A stretch of 29,681 bases of DNA from Coemansia sp. RSA 1804 (GCA_027578815.1 JANBTH010000158.1:1-29681); one strand, 5' to 3'. Counted from the stretch's first letter, positions 21,101 to 28,519 are shown. Translations and numbers: made by a program. The notes: generated by a model not told the origin, from the sequence alone.

Positions 21101-22107
21101 GAGCGCTTCATGCCGAATAGTGCCAGAAGCGTCCACTGCAGCCATACAAAGCCCTTCATACCGTCGTCGTTCCATTGCTTGTCAACAATCTCGGCGTTAA
21201 GCTTGACAAGAAAGTCGCTGTCGCGGACCAGGTAGCTAATTTTGTCCAGGGCTGCAACCTCTGAAAGCTCCTGGTTAGTGCCTTCTGCAGCGGTGCCCAA
21301 GGCAACAAGCAGAGCGACAACCATGCGCAGGGTTGCAGGATCATTTACGCTGCTGACGCGAAGCCATTCAACAACAGCAATTAGCTCATTGGAATTCAAC
21401 TGGTAGTCGCGGACAATCCCAAACAAAAGCATTGCAAGCTGCTTGCGCTCATCGCCAAGCTTTGTGTTCACAAACTCTACAACATCACGCTGGTAAGGAA
21501 TATCGGCAGTTGGACCATTCAGACAGGCTGCTATTTTGTCCTGCTTTTCCTTGAGAACGCCCATAGTAGCGAGAAGGCGTTCCGGGAACATCTTTCCGGA
21601 TGCCTTCAGCGTGGTGGAAAGGATCTCGCTGGTGTACATTTCCAGAGCTGCTCTGACTGGTTCATCGACAGAGGTGTTGGCACCACCTGCAAACAGCGTA
21701 GTCAGACACATTAGCTTTGACTCACGTTCTGAAAAGAAAAGCAGCACTGCTGTCTCGGCCGCAGGAAGCTCGTAGCGCTTCTCGTACGGCGCTGCCTTGT
21801 GCACCAATGCTGACGCGATGTCCTCGTCGATCTCGAGAAAATCAGAAAGCTTCTTTGCTTCAGTGATAAAGTCGTCGCTGACCTTGAATTTCTCGCCATT
21901 GATGGTTGGTGTGCCCTTTTCGAGTTCAGACCTATGCTGTGGATTTTTCCCTGGATACTCGAACAAAGCAGCCATGTCTGGTTTAAGCTTCTCAAGCTGC
22001 TTCTTAAGCTGCTCAAACGTCGGCGACTCATCCGTCAGCCCCAGGCTCTCCTCAAGAAGTTTGGAGAGGTTTGCAAACCTTTCCGGCTCCCAAGTAGCGT
22101 TTGCCAT
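15136..22107 (-). CDS. NUP192: Nuclear pore inner-ring nucleoporin Nup192/NUP205
   Basis: This 2323-residue single-exon gene encodes the large alpha-solenoid scaffold of the nuclear pore inner ring. The N-terminus carries the conserved block of the Nup192/NUP205 family at about residues 52-108: YPGKNPQHRSELEKG, then INGEKFKVSDDFITEAKKLS and DFLEIDEDIASALVHKA, corresponding to the NPxSR...L..G...NxF/VSDxFI...LSDxLxLDE pattern. The rest is almost entirely helical, with a Gln-rich insert at about 475-490, a Ser/Pro-rich segment just after it (about 495-520), and long loops (about 880-910 and 1460-1500). It is longer than yeast Nup192 (1683) and NUP205 (about 2012). Nup188 is the main alternative, but the N-terminal block fits Nup192/NUP205 better. 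The start has A at -3 and lies 740 bp from the divergent Asa1-like gene. Codons are less G/C-biased than in the genes to its left. Confidence 0.9.
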   Translation of the reverse strand: MANATWEPERFANLSKLLEESLGLTDESPTFEQLKKQLEKLKPDMAALFEYPGKNPQHRSELEKGTPTINGEKFKVSDDFITEAKKLSDFLEIDEDIASALVHKAAPYEKRYELPAAETAVLLFFSERESKLMCLTTLFAGGANTSVDEPVRAALEMYTSEILSTTLKASGKMFPERLLATMGVLKEKQDKIAACLNGPTADIPYQRDVVEFVNTKLGDERKQLAMLLFGIVRDYQLNSNELIAVVEWLRVSSVNDPATLRMVVALLVALGTAAEGTNQELSEVAALDKISYLVRDSDFLVKLNAEIVDKQWNDDGMKGFVWLQWTLLALFGMKRSPGFDRLIGFREDRVESIAEQAIKMGAYCFAVDYLLGFRISDDLEYDLSAEFEVLQRQHENASAEKIADSSSENKEKSEPMRYPHFTDISPEFQWQIERTLEDTLSTFIERMSSLIRRMRYSEEDAIYQAQQAEQQRIFQEEQRQQQQQQQAMLQGGYRYSRPISGTAGAPAPSTPSAVEPRRDTECLFLWITVLYSDKPDAGLRFWGQGNNNHVELDDRLSVFMRWGSDCREQGMIRGYFNMLSALACGPKASVCAHEFMSASSGSLMSPSRNQMASNQAPLCSWSALFGALDFYATSLRQDGSDPLAEIPEIPEAEISLLRSFLRLCRSVVRYSIVARTTLYESPEYNAIITMFNLLGCAVPVPLKANLINTIAAFGELDLGIPYGDEVHTDNVYQAINEMARRCWMMLEQSQTLPTTNNIDALRNSRPADVQQVPMPDKTPSRRVNIGRGGFSRPLQNRGGIVYELEEVEAAAESYPEVRAFVRLISSLIHPSSGAPALSNMDRDPVLYSLPSPSTPTDLGESYRVPGISPYVGFVLDNVLLKADQRAYRFSSEKWSVYALSLDVVERSLGTLDLSAFITDSNGQNISHLSSSAFRQNGGSAAALQLIVTHPGFEIAIRILCGSRLLDTLLHILAVGVDTLNTSTGDLGRSIEQAVLRTLRILLRILRIQNVLLRHTVPVLLESSDMLGFPFNLPRSLTTLEQLLLTRRESVIKMITYINCVASPDICLATIKILHILSESSVFNGVDDGMTRNSGSSSLTLNRLVGMIDQSEESVRILHGFINCLELEDDSAAESQAGALIGEASKGFTSGLDDQQLLASAKSIPVAIIDLLLANLSSSKPAPTIAHYLLGFSLSKPATGDLPDPSQRSTCLHTVLDLLRKDRLASGDVAVDYSVNSSALLDSRPRFAERCYHLIYHLCSDPVTSDVTLRFLRAREDFFSTQISTTPATIVPDIQQTDAEGYAANSLDFEAVSHFAALYGSVRVYAQMHARAWLWRSTALELHSLVLQDSRSRAKLIVEWLVGDANQNSGSDADENDVFSLLPGNGAQNFLDSRMRVLALFDCLRQAYRDSSYVLRRQQRETEAEYLSDGTSLGNDNESDYMEGDNVVASFSSPSNSVAALDTDILNVDVNSCIVLNERGCAIYDLHALVALLRQAEETLESSGALNSTSTRQRVYKTIRRVLVRCYFANQERELFFAYSSALRGWKEIAEIVVSSAWDKIESGGRSGRERTAFQILRRLVQVMSENDSVYTRAKFTSASNASGWWIEPPSAEQELRHSELLTALAPTLTLVTERLAMEWTRSGVLSRASLAMSKPGVSGQSRQLPPAIDSRLPVEPLLDVWKLLVSSSLTLAAQSSLHLRGNVYASMLHFLCGIRKLATAEAEGTPSMSMNKQLSGSVAEHHSKSRLVSGALDVLAESTLGERLLESASTDAADASDAWKTVAFTLLDGLAALFSFEPSPNRVVMFLARKNFFSSYIGSIVRREDQAIQATLQLDPASLNSLYIYEAKLAFFLRIAQRQDGAERLLENGILDVLSDCAFLDLKPSIRNDSGLVNYADAFIPARAERYHQLLMPALDLMLVLVMRIGRDNLTLWMKAARFVSQHYAVLEAILKEAALPSTPLSIALLTETKAITALVFYISRQRSVLDREAALAGSGHVGISSLNMLMLALMPKLCANGTWVNRLLATNDVERAQSQVPASPFDDEAKDSVASALGERPVKDIQHTVFGQQASELVDSIVHNVISYAQTITEQIGSGSTPDETRTFRPAFSWSIEHSRESDYTPSLATLVAFVRRSASQIERGRNARKEKLRLSKNASEMAVADLRKLIDTSPYVELSDDLSTPQMRALASVLLAQQAQRIGRSVTMLVTAVEQSLVLLWRHLSYFINASTDDDSAGNMYGLGNGYGGSNAANRLLSSVSQLSPQERDMLKTDASITLPPILVALSEIKLTADEFSNASTHSRFMQMLIRRIKDLVLRDASISS

Positions 22108-22847
22108 GCTACAAAATACTTTAACAACACATTAACAAACAAACCAAAAAAAGGCAAGCTTCAGTATTATTTATCTTTGTCTGGTGGTGGTCTTCAGGTA
22201 ATCTGTCTGGTTCCTGGAACGTATCCCAGTCAGCAGCTGGTTGGGGATTTACACATACCTGTATTATCCTTTTATCGCTGTCGAAATGGAGGGACAGGCC
22301 AAATGGATGTAAGAGATTGCTGAATCCTTATTATTTATAAAAATACGATTTCCTGGATTTGATTCTGGATAGCAAGCGCTGAGAGAGCGACCAGAATAGC
22401 ACCAAGAGATAGGCACACGTACACGTCCGCACTTTGGTTGAAAAGCGTACAAATACGATGTGTACGTGCGCAAGAACAGAAATAATAAGCAAGTGTGAGT
22501 GTAAAAGCAGAAAGCAAAAACTCGAAAGAGGCAAGAACGAACGATTTGTTCAAATAGAAGGAAAAAAATAAAACTAGCGACACCGCTTGCTTTTTTATTT
22601 ACTTTTTGAGATGCTCGGTGTTTTTAGTCGAAGAGAGAAAAAATACGCGTCTGTTCCTGATCCACAGGTACCCTTGATCCATAATCAGACTGTAATTTAT
22701 TGTTTGCTCTTTGTTGGGTGATGTCAGCGCAGTAGTCTGCTAGATGCAAAACGTACGCTAATGTGTCTTTCCTTCTTTCTTTCTTTTTTACTGTCTGCCA
22801 CGATCGGCCCCTTTTTGATATAAATACTTGTCTTTGCTAAAGAAAAG
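22108..22847. other. Divergent promoter region between Nup192 and the Asa1-like gene
   Basis: The two flanking genes are read outwards, so both promoters should lie here. It is AT-rich. A T/C-rich tract at about 22765-22795 and TATAAATA at 22819-22826 sit just before the Asa1-like ATG; the latter is only 22 bases away, too close for a normal TATA box. On the minus strand, overlapping short frames occupy 22264-22583, including one of 82 codons (22335-22583) that reads as two hydrophobic segments. I do not call it a gene. Confidence 0.5.
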
Positions 22848-23927
22848 ATGGCACAGCCCGACTTTGTGTTTAGACGACACCAAGCGGCAGTCAACAGCGT
22901 ACGGTTTTTTTCGGACGATCTCTTCCTGGTGTCTGGAGACCAGGACGGAGACTTGATTGTTTGGAATATGCTCCTGAAAAGACAGATTGCAATGGTTTCC
23001 AAGGCGCATGCGGGTCCGATTCTGACAGTTTATGGTGTGGGCGCTGACACCGTTGTGAGCCAGGGAAGGGACAACAAGCTATGCGTGTGGAAGCTCGAGA
23101 CAGACGAGTTTAAAGGAAAGCTGGTGCTGGCAAGGTCTATAGATGTCGATGCGATGAGCTTTTGCAAGCTTGCTGTCTCCTCGATAGATGGCAAGACCTG
23201 GGTTGTAGCGCTTAGCGAAGCAGGGCTGGGTGATGCGTTTATATACGAGATTGTCAGTGATAGGCGGTTTTCTTTTAATATTGGCCACAAGACGGTCTCG
23301 CCGTCTGGATCCCGTCAAGACCCGCCAATGTGTCTTTCTCTGAGCAAAGCCAATGACGACAACGACAACCAGAATCTCCTGTCGCTCTATGTGGGATATG
23401 AGAGCACCCTGATCCAGTGGTTTGAGCTGTGTATATCTGCAGATGGATGCGATGCAAAACTCAAGCATGGTATAACGACACCGCACAAGGAGCCGATAAT
23501 GAGCATGGACTATGACAGCAAACGTCAGGCATTGTATACATGTGCTGCTGACAACAAGATCTGCTGTGTACCTGTCAATAATAAAGACTCTTGCAAGGCG
23601 GACCAGCATGCCACACTCAAGAACTATGGCGCTGCTGAAATCCGGTGCTTTTCGTATCCAGACATGGTGGCTGTTGCTGGCTGGGACTATGCAGCGCACA
23701 TATACAACAAAGAATTGGAGCATTTGGTCGACGTGGTCTTCCATCGAGCCGCACTTACGTCGCTTGATCTAAGCACGCCAGGCAAAGAGTGCCCGCCACA
23801 CATTAGAGAACCGGCAGCCCGGCAGCGCTGGAGCTTGCGTCCGCAATGGCTGGCTGTTGCAAGCAGGGACGGGCGAATCTCTCTGTGGGATGTCGATGCA
23901 ACCAATTTTCGCTCAGTGCATAAATAA
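22848..23927 (+). CDS. ASA1: Asa1/GNB1L-type WD40 protein (ASTRA-associated)
   Basis: The 359 residues are WD40 repeats throughout. The opening FVFRRHQAAVNSVRFFSDDL followed by LVSGDQDGDLIVWNM, then KAHAGPILTVYGVGADTVVS and QGRDNKLCVWKLE, matches the Asa1 family (GNB1L in animals), as does the C-terminal WLAVASRDGRISLWDVD, in which the closing repeat ends the protein. Asa1 is associated with the ASTRA/TTT machinery that helps fold and assemble PIKK-family proteins such as Tra1 and Tor; GNB1L has a comparable role in animals. Length is close to the family (yeast Asa1 about 440). It is a single exon with A at -3. It is distinguished from G-beta and SNRNP40-type WD40 proteins by the divergent middle repeats. 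The functional assignment rests on family resemblance. Confidence 0.8.
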   Translation: MAQPDFVFRRHQAAVNSVRFFSDDLFLVSGDQDGDLIVWNMLLKRQIAMVSKAHAGPILTVYGVGADTVVSQGRDNKLCVWKLETDEFKGKLVLARSIDVDAMSFCKLAVSSIDGKTWVVALSEAGLGDAFIYEIVSDRRFSFNIGHKTVSPSGSRQDPPMCLSLSKANDDNDNQNLLSLYVGYESTLIQWFELCISADGCDAKLKHGITTPHKEPIMSMDYDSKRQALYTCAADNKICCVPVNNKDSCKADQHATLKNYGAAEIRCFSYPDMVAVAGWDYAAHIYNKELEHLVDVVFHRAALTSLDLSTPGKECPPHIREPAARQRWSLRPQWLAVASRDGRISLWDVDATNFRSVHK

Positions 23928-24188
23928 GAAGCGATCCCCGTGACTGGGCATTGTTAGCAATGTTTCCTCCCCCCAGTCCAGAAAACTGAGTGAAAAAAGT
24001 CAACATTGCATAACACTGAAGATTGCTACCTTTTCTTCTCTGCTTTGCTTTCTGTTATATTCTGGGTTTAAGCACTATTTTTTTTACATTGTTGACAGCA
24101 TACATCCTGAAATCCTTGCCGAATACGGGATCCTGTCTCTATACTCATTTGTTTCTTCTACTTTTCCTCTGCTTGGCTCGTCAGAACA

Positions 24189-24552
24189 ATGGGCGCTATC
24201 GGCAAAGCTGTTCATGTCAGCTTGGATCTAGTGCTTATTTCGATAGCAATGGCGGGTATACGGCGGTCAACAGGTCTAACGTAAGTATGCGCGCATTGGG
24301 TATGTCTTTCCAGACGCGACATCTAATGGGATACGCCAGTGCAAGACCAAAGATTTATTGAACATTGGAATTATCCGATACCCTTTATGGCTTGTCTTTT
24401 TGGCGGCCCTTTATGCCTTCTGTAGCATTACTAAAAAAGACCCCAACAGCACCGTCTATCGTGCGGCAAAGAGCTATCTAGAGATTGGAGAGCGCGCAGT
24501 CGACTTTGCACAGCCGCTGCTTGCCAGTAGCAAGTACTTTGAGCGCGAGTAA
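24189..24552 (+). CDS. ATG44: Mitofissin Atg44 (DUF1748), two exons
   Basis: The gene is split: exon 1 is 24189-24280, the intron 24281-24425, exon 2 24426-24552. Joining them keeps frame (92 + 127 = 219 nt) and gives 72 residues. The first exon contains LDLVLISIAMAGIRRSTGLT, the signature of the small fungal DUF1748 family; the second contains YLEIGERAVDFAQPLLASS and ends in the family's typical KYFER tail. Atg44 in yeasts is about 73 residues, so length fits. Atg44 is an intermembrane-space protein reported to act directly on membranes in mitochondrial fission and to be required for mitophagy. The ATG has A at -3. The ATG and exon 1 lie inside a longer open frame of another phase, which conceals them. 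The splice sites are GTAAGT and TGTAG. Nothing in the neighbourhood suggests co-regulation. Family assignment is from recalled consensus and was not tested by search. Confidence 0.8.
24281..24425 (+). other. Spliceosomal intron in the mitofissin gene
   Basis: This phase-2 intron is 145 nt long. It opens with the consensus donor GTAAGT and ends TGTAG after a pyrimidine-rich stretch. Nearer AGs (after 24313, 24339, 24345 and 24352) do not restore the exon-2 frame; the one at 24424-24425 does, and it completes the Thr codon after Gly-Leu. If it were retained, the frame would hit a stop. Confidence 0.75.
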
Positions 24553-24965
24553 GCTCAACTCAACACTCAGAACATGTCCATGCACCCATTTGCGCCATAT
24601 GCGTGGAGCGTCTTACGTTTGTACCACCCGGTTTGCCTGTTTTTTTTATTTCTGGTCTTGAACATTTTCTTTCCAGCCGCGGCTGTTAACAATGTACGCA
24701 TTATAAAAACCCTGGCTGCAGATGTGTTTGACGAACCGAGTAGATAAAAAGGGCATTGTGGTTGCTAGAGGAGATCACATCATCACCAAATCCTTTCTTC
24801 ACTTTTCCTTTTTTTTTGTCAGGTTTATTTTCTTTTTTCTACTCTGCTCTTTTGAAAACGCTACTTTTGCTGTATTCATTTAATTCTTTATCTTTATCTT
24901 TGGCAATTAAACGGGGTGGTTTCTACTTGAAACATTGTCTTTAGTAATACAGGCGGCTGTAGATT
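24553..24965. other. Intergenic: mitofissin 3' flank and kinase promoter
   Basis: This contains a TATA-like element (24702-24709), then a CT/T-rich tract from about 24790 to 24900 as in fungal start regions. A 57-codon open frame (24574-24747) with one hydrophobic segment overlaps the TATA-like element and is probably fortuitous. A stop codon (24960-24962) directly precedes the kinase ATG in frame. Confidence 0.5.
24702..24709 (+). promoter_or_regulatory. Candidate TATA box of the CaMKK-type kinase gene
   Basis: The sequence TATAAAAA lies 264 bases before the kinase ATG and upstream of a long CT-rich tract where fungal transcription usually starts. The spacing is plausible. The function is inferred from sequence and position only. 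Confidence 0.35.
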
Positions 24966-26538
24966 ATGTATATCCAAAAGATGTACAAGGTGACTGATAC
25001 CAGCGTAAAGTACAATGTTGCAGCAGAGGTGAGCGAAAGCGGCGATGGTTCCACGGTTATTGGCGACTACGAGATTGCAGAGGAGCTGGGACATGGCTCC
25101 TTTGGCACTGTGCATCTGGTCAAGAATAAGCTGACTGGGAAGCTGTTTGCAATGAAAGAGTACAACAAGGCAAACCTACGCAAACGACAGCAGACGGGCT
25201 TGATGCAAGGCGGTCGCGGAGGAATGCCTATGCGTCCAGGTCGCGGAGGGCTCTTTGCTGCCAGACGCATGATGCTCCAGAGGCAAAACAGCGAAGAAGA
25301 AGCCGACCCGTTTTACCTGATAAAGCCCGAGTTGGCGATATCAAAGAAGCTTAGGCATCCAAATATTGTCAGACTCTACGAAGTACTGAACGACGCTGAG
25401 AGCGAGGTTTTGTATCTAGGTAAGAATCTCTGGGGTTTTCTTTCTTGAAAGCAGCCGAGGTGTTGTTCTAATCTTTTTTTTTCTCGCTTGCACCACAATT
25501 TCACTCACAGCCATGTGATTGTATCCTGTTTTTTAAGTGGCTTCTGCAGCGTGCTTTCCATCTAAAAAGCCCACACGCATCACAGAACAATGCACAAAGC
25601 ACAAGGCTCGTGAACGGGATCTATTGTTCTGACCTGCCAATAGCCAAAATGATTGAGAAGCCGCCAGAGTTGGAACCTTTTTTCCTCAACAGACAAATGT
25701 GTGAAATCCCTCTCATTGCCAACTAAACACACTATTATTCCGAACTAATGTAGTTATCGACCTGTGCAGAAAGGGCCCTGTGCAGGAGCTCAACTCTACT
25801 GACGAAAAGACAACCCCGCTTCCTATTGAAAAGGCGCGCAAGTACTTTACACACGCGCTTCTTGCGCTAGAGTATCTGCACAAGCATGGTATTATACACA
25901 GAGACATCAAGACGGACAACATGCTGCTGACTGATGACGACGTTCTGAAGGTTGCGGATTTCGGCGAGTCAGTCATGCCCAGCGACGGCGGAAATAAGGT
26001 GACGGGAGCGACTGGAACGCCTGCATTCATGGCACCCGAGCTATGCCAGGGGGTTGAGGAGATATCGGGGGAAGCAGCAGACATCTGGTCCCTGGGCGTG
26101 TGTCTGTACGGGTTTGTGTTTGGCACTCTTCCCTTCAAGGGCTTTAGCACCATCGAGATCATGGACTCCATTTCATCGGGCAAACTCGATTTCCCTGGTC
26201 CCCATGACGAACAGCTTCAGGACCTGCTGCTACATATGCTGGAGCGCAACCCCGAGGCGCGCATCACGATTCCAGTGATTCGGAAGCACCCCTGGGTCAC
26301 ACAGGACGGCGCCTACGAACTGCCGAGCGAGGAAGAGAACTGCAAGCACGTCGTTGGCCCTATTACCCAGGAGGATCTGGACAACGTTCTGAAACCCATC
26401 TTTGACATAATGCCCGTCATCAACGCCATTACAAAGATTCGTGCGTTTCGCCAAAGAATACGCGAGAAACGCGAGGCTGAGCAGCAGAACAGCAAAGCCG
26501 CCCAAGAAGAGGAGGAAGGCAGCAGTAGTACCACATAA
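24966..26538 (+). CDS. CaMKK/Ssp1-type serine/threonine kinase (AMPK/Snf1-activating class), two exons
   Basis: Exon 1 is 24966-25419 and exon 2 is 25754-26538; joined they encode 412 residues. Members of the calmodulin-dependent kinase kinase family phosphorylate the activation loop of AMPK/Snf1 and related kinases in the cytosol. All kinase motifs are intact: glycine loop GHGSFG (42-47), Lys64, alphaC Glu122, HRD (200-202), DFG (220-222), TGATGTPAFMAPE (235-247). CaMKK hallmarks are the insert between the catalytic Lys and alphaC (about 72-118, Gly/Arg/Met/Pro-rich, corresponding to the Arg-Pro insert of animal CaMKK), VIDLCRKGPV after the hinge, GTPAFMAPE, and HPWVTQDGAYELPSEEENC after the catalytic core. 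The short N-terminal VKYNV preceding the kinase is also seen in relatives. The Lys/Arg-rich C-terminus (about 375-402) sits where CaMKK has its calmodulin-binding segment. A second in-frame ATG lies five codons downstream. An additional upstream exon cannot be excluded. Confidence 0.88.
25420..25753 (+). other. Spliceosomal intron in the CaMKK-type kinase gene
   Basis: This intron is 334 nt long and in phase 1. The donor is GTAAGA after ...TATCTAG and the acceptor is TGTAG, with CTAAT and CTAAAC branch-like sequences just upstream. Removing it joins ...EVLYL to V-IDLCRKGPV, exactly the hinge sequence expected for this family. Read-through would stop at 25446. Confidence 0.9.
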
Positions 26539-26725
26539 GAGCGGTCTTACGCAGGTGGAGAAAGGCTTAAGAGTCTGTGAACACTTTGATAGCCAAATGC
26601 CGGTATTTGGCAACCCCTTGTTCTCTGTTTGATTGTGTTCATTCAGCTGGTAGATTGACTTTGAATTAAGAATCCCTTTTCAGCAATGGAAAAACGACGT
26701 GAAAAATGAAAGAAGGCCGTCCCAG
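26539..26725. other. Short convergent spacer between the kinase and the U5 snRNP gene
   Basis: The two transcription units end 187 bases apart, so their 3' UTRs probably overlap or abut. No distinct terminator motif or gene is visible. Confidence 0.5.
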
Positions 26726-27844
26726 CTATATCTCACCGAGGAACATGGTTTTGTCAGTGCTTCCGGATAGTACTATCGGCTCCTTGGGGTGGAAGTCGAC
26801 CTGCGTCACACATCCCTTGTGGCCAGGCAGCTTGTATTTGATCTCGCCGGTACGCATGTTCCATACTGTCAGTGTTCTGTCTACGCTTCCCGATGCAGCC
26901 ATGGATTCATCGCAATTGAAGGCAGGACGTATCAGGTTCTTCTCAAACCCGTGTGGCGCGCCAGTAAACACGCGCTCGCAGCGGTTGGCGGTGCGACAGT
27001 ACGGGCGAAGATCCCACAGCCGTACGCTGCTATCCAGCGATGTGGACAGCAGATAGTTTCCGGTCTTTGGTGAAATCGCCAGTCCCATCACCGTGTCTGA
27101 ATGGCCGCGCAGCACATGCACTGGTGCAAGCGTTCGGATGTCCCAAGCAGTGATGTTGTTGTCCAAGCATCCCGTGTACACTGTGTTTCCGGAAGGCGCC
27201 GCAACAACCGACGTCAAAGGCACGCTGCTGTTGTCGAGCTCTGCCACGGGATGGCGCTCGCGTGCATCCCAGACATACGCCGTTCCGTCATCCGATGCAC
27301 TTGCAAACAGGTTATCGTCTCCGGTTCCACAGCTCAGTGGACAGCATGAGTTGACAGCTGCCGTATGTCGTTTCCCGCGCCGTAGCCGCTCGCCCGTCTG
27401 TGCGTCCCAGATTGCGACAGTCTTGTCCGCACTGGCTGTCACGAGCCGTTCACCGCCAGGCATCCACTGAACCTCAAGCACGCCGCTCTTGTGTCCCTGT
27501 AGCACGCCGTAGTTTCCACACTCACCATATGTGTTCCATAGAAACACTTTTGCGTCTGCGGATCCCGATGCTATATGCTCGCCGCTTGGCGAAAACCGGC
27601 ATGATGTTATTTCTCTCGAATGGCCGGTCAAGTGCATTATTGGTGCCTGGAGTCCCGACGTGCGCTTTGGCCCGGTGCGCATAATCTCGCTAATTCCGCT
27701 GGTGACATCCTCAATTTCCGTCTTTGTCCGTTTAACCAGCGCTACTGCGGTGCCCGCAGTCAATGCATTGCTGTCTGCCTGCTGGTGGTTTCGTGACTTG
27801 TTTGCTGGGACAACAGGCAAAGGCTTGCGCTTTTGTTCTACCAT
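26726..27844 (-). CDS. SNRNP40: U5 small nuclear ribonucleoprotein 40-kDa WD40 protein (SNRNP40/Cwf17-type)
   Basis: The protein has 372 residues in a single exon and acts in the spliceosome as a Prp8-associated component of the U5 snRNP. After a basic N-terminus (about 1-65), seven WD40 repeats fill the rest: LTGHSREITSCRFSPSGEHI, LQGHKSGVLEVQWMPGGERL, a third with TGERLRRGKRHTAAVNSCCP, the SASDDGTAYVWDARE repeat, YTGCLDNNITAWDIR, STSLDSSVRLWDLRPY, and the last with VNF-type core ending STDKTMFLGEI. That closing LGEI is characteristic of the SNRNP40 family (fission yeast Spf38/Cwf17 type), as are the RRxKxHxxxVNSC and CLDNxIxxWDIR segments. Length is near the human protein (357). The ATG has A at -3. 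The gene is convergent with the kinase and divergent from the last gene. Confidence 0.9.
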   Translation of the reverse strand: MVEQKRKPLPVVPANKSRNHQQADSNALTAGTAVALVKRTKTEIEDVTSGISEIMRTGPKRTSGLQAPIMHLTGHSREITSCRFSPSGEHIASGSADAKVFLWNTYGECGNYGVLQGHKSGVLEVQWMPGGERLVTASADKTVAIWDAQTGERLRRGKRHTAAVNSCCPLSCGTGDDNLFASASDDGTAYVWDARERHPVAELDNSSVPLTSVVAAPSGNTVYTGCLDNNITAWDIRTLAPVHVLRGHSDTVMGLAISPKTGNYLLSTSLDSSVRLWDLRPYCRTANRCERVFTGAPHGFEKNLIRPAFNCDESMAASGSVDRTLTVWNMRTGEIKYKLPGHKGCVTQVDFHPKEPIVLSGSTDKTMFLGEI

Positions 27845-28519
27845 AATTGTATCTTAGTTCAGAAATAATACATCCATGAAAGAGTAATGAAGGCCCTAGA
27901 AGTATCCAGAAGAAATTATACTTGATTCAATAACTACTATGAGACCACCAAAGGTATTGAAAAAAAAAACTCCCTAGCTACAATGTGTGAGTATATATTT
28001 TATGAAATCTTGATTTTTGTTGTCCTATGATTATGGCTATTTAAATGTATCATGTGATGTTTTTGGCTATTATTGTTTTCAAAGGCTGACATTGAGTCCT
28101 GCTTCGTCTCAGCTCTTCTAATCCATGATATACTTTAGTTGTGAATAGTTACATTTTATTTTAATCTTTTTACAGTGCGCAGTGCTGACTGGAGTCTTTA
28201 GCATAAGATATTCACTAGATGGCTAGGTATTTCCGATCCGCAGTTGGATATATAAAAAGAAATTCACATGCCGGCCAAGGATTGAGACTTTGGACATTAA
28301 AGTCTTTATTATTCTTCACTTTGTTGAGCTTTGTGATTAGATAAACTGTTCACAAGACACGAGTTGGTTAGAAAAGAGGAAAAGCCGGTTTTCTTTCATA
28401 CATAACAAGAACAGAGATACCACCTTTGTCTCCTTTGCTTTTCAACCTTCTCTTTTTCCATTTATTCAAACATTTATTCTACATTCGCATTATAAAAGCT
28501 AAATAAACCATTTTATACT
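27845..28519. other. AT-rich divergent promoter region (U5-40K / membrane protein)
   Basis: The most AT-rich part of the window. It contains a ten-base A run at about 27960, a TATA-like element at 28249-28258, a CT/T-rich tract at about 28425-28485 and a second TATAAAAG at 28491-28498 that is too close to the ATG to serve as a TATA box. I see no open frame of interest and no convincing RNA gene. Confidence 0.5.
28249..28258 (+). promoter_or_regulatory. Candidate TATA box of the last gene
   Basis: The sequence TATATAAAAA lies about 262 bases before the ATG at 28520, with a CT-rich tract between, the same layout as before the kinase gene. Position and sequence are suggestive only. Confidence 0.35.

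Noticed and set aside
22819..22826. TATAAATA as a TATA box for the Asa1-like gene
   Set aside because: It is only 22 bases before the ATG, leaving no room for a normal start site and leader.
24023..24361. 112-codon plus-strand frame across the mitofissin first exon
   Set aside because: It is in a different phase from the mitofissin exons, is low in recognisable content and covers the intron.
28050..28190. Possible box C/D snoRNA (GTGATGT followed by CTGA)
   Set aside because: The box C-like sequence is imperfect, the spacing to either CTGA is wrong for a normal snoRNA, and no terminal stem is seen.
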